A program made the position numbers and the translations under genes. This document shows, piece after piece, positions 1 through 7,609 of a stretch of 64,000 nucleotides of DNA. Under the pieces are notes generated by a model. It was not told where the DNA came from. It ran no database searches and worked only from the letters and a program-made list of their open reading frames with translations. Within the stretch, counting starts at the first letter, position 1; each line of letters begins with the position of its first letter. The stretch comes from Spirosoma arboris (GTDB lineage: Bacteria; Bacteroidota; Bacteroidia; Cytophagales; Spirosomataceae): assembly GCF_009754945.1 (NCBI RefSeq), contig NZ_WPIN01000018.1:1-64000 (forward strand), given 5' to 3'.

Positions 1-387
1 AAATGTAGTCCCAGTTCCAAGTAAATTTAGTTCACGTTTATAATGCTTAAGTGCATAGTATAGATATAATGAATCAATATCCTCATTAGGAATAATACTT
101 TTAAAACCTTGATTGGTGCAAACCTCAATATTGGTAACCGCTACTAGCCCGATGGGTGCTCGTGAACTAAACAGAATACTTCCTTTTGGAAGTATTCTTG
201 CCGAACAAGATTTATAGCCTTCTTCCGTAATTTTCTCTTGGCTATCATTTAAATAAGGTGTATCTAATCGAGTTAACTCTTTAGGGGTTACCCAAGGAAT
301 ATTGCCGTTCCAATACTCTTTCGTTGATCGACTTGGCGTCGATCCTGATACTATTTGCCCAATATCTTTTATTCTTAATCTTCTCAT
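1..387 (-). CDS. hsdS: Type I restriction enzyme specificity subunit HsdS, N-terminal part (runs off window)
   Basis: The reverse strand from the ATG at 387 stays open to the window edge (about 129 codons). It starts MRRLRIKDIGQIVSGSTPSR and continues with WNGNIPWVTPKEL, the SILFSSRAPIG stretch and VCTNQGFKSI. These are typical of the first target-recognition domain of HsdS, the subunit that gives a type I restriction-modification complex its DNA target. The start lies two bases after the hsdM stop, so the two genes are one operon. The second recognition domain, and any hsdR gene, would lie outside the window. The family call is confident; the target sequence cannot be read. This reading frame is cut by the edge, so completeness is unknown. 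Confidence 0.88.
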   Translation of the reverse strand, partial: MRRLRIKDIGQIVSGSTPSRSTKEYWNGNIPWVTPKELTRLDTPYLNDSQEKITEEGYKSCSARILPKGSILFSSRAPIGLVAVTNIEVCTNQGFKSIIPNEDIDSLYLYYALKHYKRELNLLGTGTTF

Positions 388-389
388 TA

Positions 390-1916
390 TTATTTTAAAT
401 AGCTCTCTAACTCGTTTAATCCGGCCATAATCTCAGTTTCCAGCATTCGCAAATTGGCCAGGATAAGATTGGGCGCTTTATGTTCAAAGGCTACATAATT
501 ATCTTCTTTGTATTTACTGAGGCTAAGGTCATAGTTATTCTCAGCTAATTCTGTTTTAGGTACCATAAAATATTGGCCTTTACGGTCTTTAGGCTGAGTC
601 TGAATTCGTTCGCTGTAACATGCCACGATATCCTGCAGATCACCGTAATTATCGAGTTTGGCTCGCTTATCATCTAAAGTGCGACCATCAGCCAGCATTT
701 CGTAGAACCAGGTTTGGGTGGTAGTTCTCCCTTTTGTGAAAATTAGTATGGCTGTACTCACGCCCGCGTAAGGTTTAAATACACCACTCGGCATTGTAAT
801 CACAGCTTTTAATTCACACTGATCCACCATGATTTTTCGGGTTTCCACAAATGCCTTGCCAGAGCCGAATAGTACGCCTTGTGGCACAATAATGGCCGCT
901 GTGCCACCTATACGTAGCATTCGGTAAATACCTGCTATAAAAAGCAATTCAGTTTTTCTGGTATCGGCTATTTGCAACAGATCATAATTGATGTCATTTT
1001 TATCGATATTACCCGTGAAGGGTGGATTTGCAAATACAAAATCATAGCTTTCTTCTGCGTCATACTTATTAGAAAGCGTGTCTTGATACTTAATTTGAGG
1101 ATTATTAAAACCGTGCATCATGAGGTTCATCAACCCCATACGTACCATTGTCTGGTCAATGTCGAAGCCATGAAAGCACTCGTGTTCCCAATTCGCTCGT
1201 TGGGCAGAGTCGGTTAGTTTATCAGCCCGTGTTCCCCTTACAAAACCATCTTCATCTTTTTTGCGGTGGGCATCAGATGTAAGTTGCGTCAGTATATAGA
1301 CATAAGCTGCTACTAAAAAACCACCTGTGCCGCAGGCCGGGTCGGCGATAGAAGCACCAAATTGTGGTTGCACCAATTCGACAATCAGATTGATGATATG
1401 ACGAGGAGTGCGAAACTGTCCATTCTTCCCGGCTGATGCAATTTCCGAAAGCAAGTATTCATATACATCGCCCTGAATATCTTGTACCGAATGACCTCGG
1501 CCATCAACAGCCGAGTCATGAGCAATCTTGATATAGATTTCATCAATAATTCTCACTGCGTCCACCATCAGGGACGGTTTTGGAATGATGAATACTGCGT
1601 TTTTCATATGCTCTGCGAACGGCGAGTCGGCCGGAGAGAGCGTTTTTAGAAATGGAAAGACATCAGTCTGTATATGACTAAGTAACTTGTCGCCAGGCAT
1701 ATCTTTGAAGTAGAACCAACGAAGCTCTTGGCTAGGGAAAATGCTAACGTAGGTGTCATCATTTGTCATACGTTCCGCATCGTCTTCGTCTAGCCGACGC
1801 ATGAAGAGCAGGTAGGTAATTTGCTCAATGGCAGTAATCGGATTACTAATTCCACCTGACCAAAACTTATTCCAAAGTTGTTTAATCAGTTGTTTAATAT
1901 CAGAATTTTGAAGCAT
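390..1916 (-). CDS. hsdM: Type I restriction-modification system DNA methyltransferase subunit HsdM
   Basis: This 508-residue protein is an N6-adenine DNA methyltransferase subunit of a type I system. An N-terminal HsdM helical domain (about residues 5-140) precedes the catalytic domain. The SAM-binding motif DPACGTGG is at 192-199, the catalytic NPPF motif is at 297-300, and the conserved QFRTPR stretch is at 167-172. The length is normal for HsdM. It transfers a methyl group from SAM to adenine in the sequence chosen by HsdS, whose gene follows two bases downstream. It is transcribed away from the HipA-like gene. A possible promoter box (TATATTTG on the minus strand) lies about 120 bases upstream. 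No restriction subunit is visible in the window, so activity as a full system cannot be judged. Confidence 0.95.
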   Translation of the reverse strand: MLQNSDIKQLIKQLWNKFWSGGISNPITAIEQITYLLFMRRLDEDDAERMTNDDTYVSIFPSQELRWFYFKDMPGDKLLSHIQTDVFPFLKTLSPADSPFAEHMKNAVFIIPKPSLMVDAVRIIDEIYIKIAHDSAVDGRGHSVQDIQGDVYEYLLSEIASAGKNGQFRTPRHIINLIVELVQPQFGASIADPACGTGGFLVAAYVYILTQLTSDAHRKKDEDGFVRGTRADKLTDSAQRANWEHECFHGFDIDQTMVRMGLMNLMMHGFNNPQIKYQDTLSNKYDAEESYDFVFANPPFTGNIDKNDINYDLLQIADTRKTELLFIAGIYRMLRIGGTAAIIVPQGVLFGSGKAFVETRKIMVDQCELKAVITMPSGVFKPYAGVSTAILIFTKGRTTTQTWFYEMLADGRTLDDKRAKLDNYGDLQDIVACYSERIQTQPKDRKGQYFMVPKTELAENNYDLSLSKYKEDNYVAFEHKAPNLILANLRMLETEIMAGLNELESYLK

Positions 1917-2036
1917 TATCGAATGAGTAGTATTATTAACTCTAAGGTTACTTCGTCATAGAAATTTACATGACTAGCATTGCTATGCAACTTGTCAGAC
2001 CGTACGCTTAAAAAAGAGCAATTAAGCCTAATCTGC

Positions 2037-2044
2037 CAAATATA
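2037..2044 (-). promoter_or_regulatory. Candidate promoter -7 box for hsdM
   Basis: Read on the minus strand this is TATATTTG, matching the Bacteroidota -7 consensus TAnnTTTG. It lies about 120 bases upstream of hsdM. The -33 element at the expected 19-20 base spacing is poor, so the call rests on one box only. Confidence 0.3.
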
Positions 2045-2187
2045 AATAGAATCACTTGTTTGCCATTACGTGATGATCGAGTGATTTGGCACTATTTTCG
2101 TATCTGATTGATTTTAAAGCAGGTCAGTTTTAGGAATGGAGTGATTTGTATTTTCATATATTTGCTCATTCCGTACCTTGTTCAACA

Positions 2188-2997
2188 ATGCTAATTACTG
2201 ACCCGTCGTACACACTGCCACGACTGATAGCCCTACGCTACGACAATACATTTACAAATGGTGCCAATCAACCTGGATTAGTCGCTGCTCGCGACCAACA
2301 AACTCGACAATTAATTGACTGTGTTGTAAAGTTTCGTGGTGGTGAGCGTATGACACCTGAAGCCTGCGCTCGCGAATTACTGGCTGCCTTTATTGCTAAG
2401 GAATGGGGAATTCGGGTTGTTGAACCTGTTTTAGTGGATATATTGCCTGAATTTTCGGAACTCGAACGAGGTAAAGCGCATTATCAACTGCTGGCAAAAA
2501 GCATTGGCTTAAATGTTGGCTCGGTTTACATACCTGGCTATGATACTATCCCTGTTCATCAGCCCCTGAGTGCCGTAGAACTACCACAAGCACAGCACAT
2601 TTTTGTCTTTGATGTGTTTATTCAGAATGCAGATCGGCGTGTTGAAAAGCCTAATTTAATGGGGAATGGACAGGAGTTGGTTATATACGACCATGAATTG
2701 GCCTTTAGCTTTATTCAGGCTTTATTCAAAAATAAGACGCCATATCAGCTCCGCGAACAGGATCGTGTATGGATAGAAAACCTATTTTTGTTGGCTAAAA
2801 TTAAACGCTTCCCATTGCCAGAATTGGCCATTAAGCAGGCGTTAGACCGTTTGGATAACAAATTTTGGGATAGGGCGTTTGAATTGATACCCCCGGAATG
2901 GCGAACTGACCAATTGCCGGAAATACGGAGTTTTTTGACCCAGATAGTCAACAACAGCGATTTGTTTGTGCAATCCGTTAAACCATTTTTAGTATGA
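2188..2997 (+). CDS. HipA-like kinase family protein (HipA_2 type)
   Basis: This is a predicted small HipA-related protein kinase fold of about 269 residues. I chose the ATG at 2188; an in-frame TTG at 2146 would add 14 residues with no family resemblance. A candidate ATP-binding lysine is in DCVVKFRGGE (Lys48). The catalytic-loop-like QNADRRVEKPNLM places Asp149 and Asn156, and a metal-binding-like Asp168 sits in VIYDHELAF. The short N-terminal region of classical HipA and a HipB-type DNA-binding partner are absent. The gene overlaps the next one by four bases (ATGA), so translation is probably coupled. Proteins of this group are often next to DUF3037 genes, as here. The biological role is unknown; the neighbouring hsdMS genes make a defence-related or stress role possible, but that is inference. 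Confidence 0.78.
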   Translation: MLITDPSYTLPRLIALRYDNTFTNGANQPGLVAARDQQTRQLIDCVVKFRGGERMTPEACARELLAAFIAKEWGIRVVEPVLVDILPEFSELERGKAHYQLLAKSIGLNVGSVYIPGYDTIPVHQPLSAVELPQAQHIFVFDVFIQNADRRVEKPNLMGNGQELVIYDHELAFSFIQALFKNKTPYQLREQDRVWIENLFLLAKIKRFPLPELAIKQALDRLDNKFWDRAFELIPPEWRTDQLPEIRSFLTQIVNNSDLFVQSVKPFLV

Positions 2998-3845
2998 AAA
3001 CCTACGAATATCAGGTACTACGTTACCTGCCCGACCGCGTGAGCGGGGAGTTTGTCAACGTGGGTTTAGTCTTGTTTCAGGCAGAATCTCGTTTTGTAAA
3101 GGCTGGATTTATTCGCTCAGTCAGTCGTGTAAGTTCGTTTTTTCCTGGACTTGACGGTCGCAATTTGCAGCGTCGATTGCGGCATTTGGAAGCCATGCTG
3201 GAAGGCTATGCTGATCGTCTTAATATCGACCGTCAGGTGCGTTTAGAACGACCAACAAACTTGGAGTCGGTTACGAATCGTTTTTTAGTCAAGGACGACA
3301 CGGCCCTTCAATTCTCTGAAGTGAAATACGGGTTAGATGATGATTTAGAATTGACTTTTGACGAACTATATGACCGCATGGTCGAGAATTATACGCCAGA
3401 AGTCAGTGAGGATATACGTACCGATTATGACGTTTGGAAAAAACTTTACCGACCACTTTTTGAAAAACGTAATATCACGGATCGTTTACAAGCTCATAAA
3501 GTAACGACTGCAAAGGATGTGATCGAATTTCCATATGCCTGGAAAAACGAAATTTGGCATTGCTATGAGCCGGTTACGTTTGATTTGAAGAAATCGGATT
3601 CCGTAAAAAATAAAGTCTACCGTTGGGTAGGACGCCTTGATGAACTACGTACTGCTGAGGAGCCGATAACGCTTCAACTATTGGCGGCTTTACCTACCGA
3701 TGATCCTGAACTTATGGCTTTTGTTTTGGATAAACTGGATAATAAAGTATTTGGCTCAGCTACGGTTTCGGTGGTCAAACAGCAGGAAGCCGAACAGTTT
3801 ACAAGACAGGTGCATGAAGAAATAATAGAGCACGAAACTAAATAA
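2994..3845 (+). CDS. DUF3037 domain-containing protein
   Basis: This 283-residue soluble protein opens with MKTYEYQVLRYLPDRVSGEF and VNVGLVLFQ, the hallmark start of DUF3037 proteins. It overlaps the HipA-like kinase gene by four bases, a recurrent gene pair, which suggests that the two products act together. No catalytic motif is recognisable and no membrane segment is seen. A partner, substrate or regulator of the kinase is a reasonable guess but is not shown by the sequence. A strong hairpin follows directly after the stop codon, so the pair appears to be its own transcription unit. Confidence 0.8.
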   Translation: MKTYEYQVLRYLPDRVSGEFVNVGLVLFQAESRFVKAGFIRSVSRVSSFFPGLDGRNLQRRLRHLEAMLEGYADRLNIDRQVRLERPTNLESVTNRFLVKDDTALQFSEVKYGLDDDLELTFDELYDRMVENYTPEVSEDIRTDYDVWKKLYRPLFEKRNITDRLQAHKVTTAKDVIEFPYAWKNEIWHCYEPVTFDLKKSDSVKNKVYRWVGRLDELRTAEEPITLQLLAALPTDDPELMAFVLDKLDNKVFGSATVSVVKQQEAEQFTRQVHEEIIEHETK

Positions 3846-3884
3846 GCGAATAAGCCCGACCAATTGGCCGGGTTTATTCGCTTT
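3844..3884 (+). terminator. Intrinsic terminator-like hairpin after the DUF3037 gene
   Basis: The arms AAGCGAATAAGCCCGACC and GGCCGGGTTTATTCGCTT pair over 18 positions around a four-base loop, with one G-T wobble and one A-C mismatch. A short T run follows. The hairpin begins inside the stop codon of the gene. Confidence 0.7.
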
Positions 3885-3982
3885 GAACCGAACTGAAGAA
3901 GGTTGACATGATTTTAGTCAGCCTATTAATTGTAGTTTGGCCGTTCAGTCGCTACTATTTACAACAAACTTTTCACCGAATT

Positions 3983-4813
3983 ATGACTGATACCTTCGAT
4001 GAACTGACTCCTGACGAATCGCTTCGGGCCGATAATCAGATCAAATTGCTTAAACTCGAACTGGAGCATAACGTGCTGTTTGAGTCGTTTGATGAGGCAA
4101 CCCCACCCGAAGAAGTGAGCGACTTCCTGGATGGCATTCTCGCGCTTGAAGAGATGCAGAGAAATCCGAAGGAAATTACGGTTTATGATAAAGTTGGTAG
4201 ACCTCCATTTCTGCCCGAAATCGATCTGTCCGACAATGAGGTGGCACAGGCACTCGATACGTTGCTTCGCCAAATGGGTGAGCATAGAGTGGCATTGGAC
4301 ATTCTCGCGCCAGACGATTACGACGATCGAACTATGTATCGCTTCGTTACTGATGAGCTATTCGCGCACGAAACCACCGATTTGGGTGGAGGCTGGACAA
4401 CCAACTTCATCTACGAAGAATTTCATCCCAACCACCGGTACGACATAATCAATCATTGCCATGATTTTATCCGTATGTTGTCGGAAGAGCGGTTCGATAC
4501 TCTTGATCATTGCTTAGATGATCGTTTTTTCGACCGAGATACAGAGTTGTGGAGTTCTAGCGCCCGTCCCGAAGTGACCACTTGCCTGACTGAGTTGATT
4601 GAAAGCTGGTGGCCCAGAACTTTGCGAGAAGGATCAGTGTCAGAGGTAACGATTGCTGACGATACTGAAACCGCATAAGCTACATTGGTCGTACATCTCG
4701 GGGTTGAAGGTAATTCCGAATCCATTATCGAAAAAGGAACTGCTTTGCTACGTCGGTCCTACGACTGGTGGTCTATTGAACGAATTACATTTGGGAACTG
4801 GGAGTTAGCATAA
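3983..4813 (+). pseudogene. Hypothetical gene interrupted by an in-frame stop codon
   Basis: The first part (3983-4678, from the ATG at 3983; an earlier in-frame start at 3908 looks unlikely) encodes 231 acidic, soluble residues beginning MTDTFDELTPDESLRADNQI. I do not recognise the family. The central WTTNFIYEEFHPNHRYDI and a later WW pair look conserved-protein-like. Translation stops at a TAA at 4676-4678, but the same frame continues open for 44 more codons to a second TAA at 4811-4813. That tail includes LVVHLGVEGNSE and YDWWSIERITFGNWEL, and it has no ATG of its own. A single C-to-T change (CAA to TAA) would explain this. The gene is therefore either a recent nonsense mutant or a sequencing error; the upstream part could still be made as a shortened protein. 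Confidence 0.6.
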
Positions 4814-4823
4814 TATTTTACTC

Positions 4824-5078
4824 CTATGTTGTTTGCCGAATAGCTGCTTTTAAATACTCCCTGGCTGTACGGCTGATTGTCTCCTCATCGACGTCAATGA
4901 CCAACTCGCCCCGGTGTTCGTAAGGAAACACCTCGCCTGTTAACGCGTCGAAAATGCCATAGGGCAACAGGTCGTATTCTTCGTAGCCCCAGAATAAAAA
5001 ATCAACTGCGTCGGCGGAATCATCGAATCCTACGGCGTAGCCAATTTCCTGTTGGGCGAAAACAACAATGTAGCGCAT
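4824..5078 (-). CDS. Small hypothetical protein
   Basis: This 84-residue acidic protein (MRYIVVFAQQEIGYAVGFDD at the start) has no membrane segment or known motif. I do not recognise it. It has a normal ATG and a composition like a real small soluble protein. It converges on the split gene at 3983-4813, with ten bases between the stops. It has its own divergent upstream region shared with the GT2 gene at 5363. Confidence 0.5.
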   Translation of the reverse strand: MRYIVVFAQQEIGYAVGFDDSADAVDFLFWGYEEYDLLPYGIFDALTGEVFPYEHRGELVIDVDEETISRTAREYLKAAIRQTT

Positions 5079-5120
5079 ATACTTATATACGGACAGATTA
5101 TGCGTATGGTTGCGTCATGT

Positions 5121-5139
5121 TTTGTGACTTGGTCACAAA
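5121..5139. promoter_or_regulatory. Palindromic operator-like site
   Basis: TTTGTGACTTGGTCACAAA is a perfect palindrome with 8-base arms and a 3-base centre. It lies in the 284-base region between two divergent genes. It resembles a Crp/Fnr-class half-site pair (TGTGA...TCACA) but with a 5-base rather than 6-base centre. A second hairpin (GGCTTTTC at 5160-5167 with GAAAAGCC at 5185-5192) follows. Regulator unknown. Confidence 0.35.
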
Positions 5140-5362
5140 TTACGGGTCTTAAAAGACAAGGCTTTTCCACTGATGAGTGCAGCAGAAAAGCCGGAAAACA
5201 TTTCTATAGACGAAAATTTATTAGACGGTAGGTAATCGAAAGGTTTTGATTTATAAAAAGAAGTTGACAATAAAGTGATCTCGTTTTTTTACTTATCAAC
5301 TATAGCAGGCACTGATTTCTAGTAGACTGCTATCTATTTTCTGGTTGATCATTTTAGTTATT

Positions 5363-6556
5363 ATGCAGTTTATTTACATTATCTATCTCCTTTTTTTAGG
5401 AATTATCACACTAAATGTCTTGTACTGGGTCGTATTTGCTGTAGCTGGTCGATTGGGCAAGGCAGATGATACGGATCAACTTGAGACACCGCTTTTTTTT
5501 AGGAAAATTGGCGTTCTGATTCCTGCGTATAAAGAAGATGCGGTTATAGTTGACTCGGTTACCGAAAATCTGAAACAGATCTACCCGGCAGACCGATTTG
5601 ACCTGATTATCATTGCCGACTCGTTTCATCCTCAAACACTTAGCCAATTAGCTACTTTACCAGTTAAGGTGCTCCCTGTTTCATTTGAGGTTTCGACAGT
5701 GGCCAAGGCCATTAATTCCGCTTTATCCAGGTTACCGATTGGTCAGTATGACATACTAGTTGTGTCTGACGCTGATAACCACATGGCGCCTGATTTTCTG
5801 AGTCGGATCAATATTGCTTTTGCGCAGGGATGGAAAGCAGTTCAGGGGCACCGGGTTGCCAAAAACATAAATACCAGTGTAGCCATTCTGGATGCTATCA
5901 GCGAAGAAATCAACAATCATATTTTTCGGAAAGCAAGCCGGGTAGTAGGGCTTTCGTCGGCAACAATTGGCTCGGGTATGGCCTTTGAACCAGCGCTAAT
6001 GAAAGCGGCTATGGCCACACAGCATACGATGGGGGGGTATGATAAAGAGCTGGAAACCAACATTGTACTGAGTGGCCATAAAATAGGCTACCTGGAGAAT
6101 GCCTTCATCTACGACGAAAAAGTGGCTCAGCGGGCAGTTTTCGAAAATCAACGTACTCGCTGGATTGCCGCTCAGTGGCAGTTCCTTACCTATTATTTCT
6201 GGAGCGGTGTACGCGAACTCTTCGCCGGACGATTTGCCAGTGGCTTTAAAGTAATGCAGGCGCTAATCTTACCTAAAATCCTTTTACTAGGCTTACTGAT
6301 TATCACTGTGTTTATCAGCTTTCTAACGGGTAAGCAGGCCGTGTGGCAAATTCCACTTATACTCTTGGTTTTGCAAATAGCCAGCATGATCATTTCGGTA
6401 CCGGCTTATTTATGGAAACGGGTGAGCATAAAAGAGTTACTACTTATCCCTGTCTTGTTACTCAGCTTTGTTCGAGCGATGATGAATATGCGGAAAGCCT
6501 TTAAGCGGTTTATGCACACTCCTCATAACGGCTCGCCCGACACACAAGCGCCTTAG
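5363..6556 (+). CDS. Membrane GT2 glycosyltransferase (processive synthase-like)
   Basis: This protein of about 397 residues has one N-terminal membrane helix, a cytosolic GT2 domain and about three C-terminal membrane helices. That is the layout of hyaluronan/chitin/cellulose-type synthases. The nucleotide-binding start is IGVLIPAYKED, the DxD motif is SDADNH, and the QxxRW product-binding motif appears as NQRTRWIA. I used the ATG at 5363 rather than the upstream in-frame TTG at 5345. It would polymerise or transfer sugars from a nucleotide-sugar at the inner membrane; the sugar cannot be deduced. A close paralogue sits at 54548-55768 on the other strand. It precedes the export and NRPS-PKS genes in the same direction, with a 219-base gap, so co-transcription is uncertain. 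Confidence 0.88.
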   Translation: MQFIYIIYLLFLGIITLNVLYWVVFAVAGRLGKADDTDQLETPLFFRKIGVLIPAYKEDAVIVDSVTENLKQIYPADRFDLIIIADSFHPQTLSQLATLPVKVLPVSFEVSTVAKAINSALSRLPIGQYDILVVSDADNHMAPDFLSRINIAFAQGWKAVQGHRVAKNINTSVAILDAISEEINNHIFRKASRVVGLSSATIGSGMAFEPALMKAAMATQHTMGGYDKELETNIVLSGHKIGYLENAFIYDEKVAQRAVFENQRTRWIAAQWQFLTYYFWSGVRELFAGRFASGFKVMQALILPKILLLGLLIITVFISFLTGKQAVWQIPLILLVLQIASMIISVPAYLWKRVSIKELLLIPVLLLSFVRAMMNMRKAFKRFMHTPHNGSPDTQAP

Positions 6557-6775
6557 TATAGTGCCTGGCCGAATTGTAACGTGACTTCAGTGTGACAAAG
6601 TAGTGATAAAATAGTCAAAAGCTAGAGTAGTTAGTTGAGCAATCGGGTAAAAATGCCAATTAACTCGGAGTTAGGGGTTTTTAAGTAAATGAAATAATAG
6701 GTTATTGAATTTAGAAAATAAGAAACTTATTGGGTTGGTACTTGTGTGGAGCGACTTGCGTAAATTTTTTTAAGA

Positions 6776-7600
6776 ATGAGATTCCATTTATTCCAATTAA
6801 ACAAAATACTGATTTGCCGAATTAGTCTCCTTTTTGTAGTTGGAGTTTTCGCAGTAACTGTTTGCCACGGACAAAACCGGAGCGCCCGGGGTTTGGTCTC
6901 ATTTGGTGCCTCCTCTGGCCTTGCTGATGACACCTTATATCTTGATATTAACCAGGATGTTGCTGTTCAACTCCTTCCGTTCGACGATATAATGAAAGTG
7001 GCCGTGGCTCACTCTCCACTTGTAAAGTATCAGAATGAAGTAGCTAATTCGCTGAATGAAGGTTATGAGATAGCCAAGGTGCAAATTTTACAAAACGTTG
7101 CTGGTTTTGGCAACTATTCGACTGGTAACCAGATACTTATTTCGTCTGGTGGGACAACATTACCAGGGCAGGGTACCCTTGGACAGATTGCTAACGGTTA
7201 CCGTGTGGGTGTTGATGTGCGACTTCCGCTTTATGAATTATTTGGACGGAAGCATCAGGTACGACAGGCACAATCTAATTACAAAGCCGCTGTACATCAG
7301 AAGGAAGTCGTTGAGTTGCAGCTGAAACGTGACCTGATCGGTATTTATCAGGATATGATTACGACGCAGCAACTCCTGAAGATTTTGTTAATAGATGAAC
7401 AGGCTTCGCTAACCGCAATGCGTGTTGGTGAAGTCGAAATTCAGAAAGGTCAGATAACGGCCGACGCGATGGCTTCGACAACTAGCCGCTATGTTCAGGC
7501 AAAAACCGCATCAGAACAGGCGAAAGGTAATTTCCTGAAGAATGTCCATTACTTTGAAGCATTGGTGGGTATGCCTATTCAACGGTTGAGACGTAACTAA
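6776..7600 (+). CDS. TolC-family outer-membrane protein (short form)
   Basis: This 274-residue protein has an N-terminal hydrophobic segment ending near VTVCHGQ, consistent with a signal peptide. It continues with a TolC-like region: LPFDDIMKVAVAHSPLVKYQ, a beta-strand-rich middle (GYRVGVDVRLPLYELFGRK) and long helices rich in Gln and Ala. It is about half to two thirds the length of ordinary TolC proteins (430-490), so it probably carries one TolC repeat rather than two. It ends nine bases before the Wzz/Wzc-like gene. In this place a role as the outer-membrane part of a polysaccharide or small-molecule exporter is likely. No Wza-type protein is seen in the window. Confidence 0.75.
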   Translation: MRFHLFQLNKILICRISLLFVVGVFAVTVCHGQNRSARGLVSFGASSGLADDTLYLDINQDVAVQLLPFDDIMKVAVAHSPLVKYQNEVANSLNEGYEIAKVQILQNVAGFGNYSTGNQILISSGGTTLPGQGTLGQIANGYRVGVDVRLPLYELFGRKHQVRQAQSNYKAAVHQKEVVELQLKRDLIGIYQDMITTQQLLKILLIDEQASLTAMRVGEVEIQKGQITADAMASTTSRYVQAKTASEQAKGNFLKNVHYFEALVGMPIQRLRRN

Positions 7601-7609
7601 ACGAATTGT

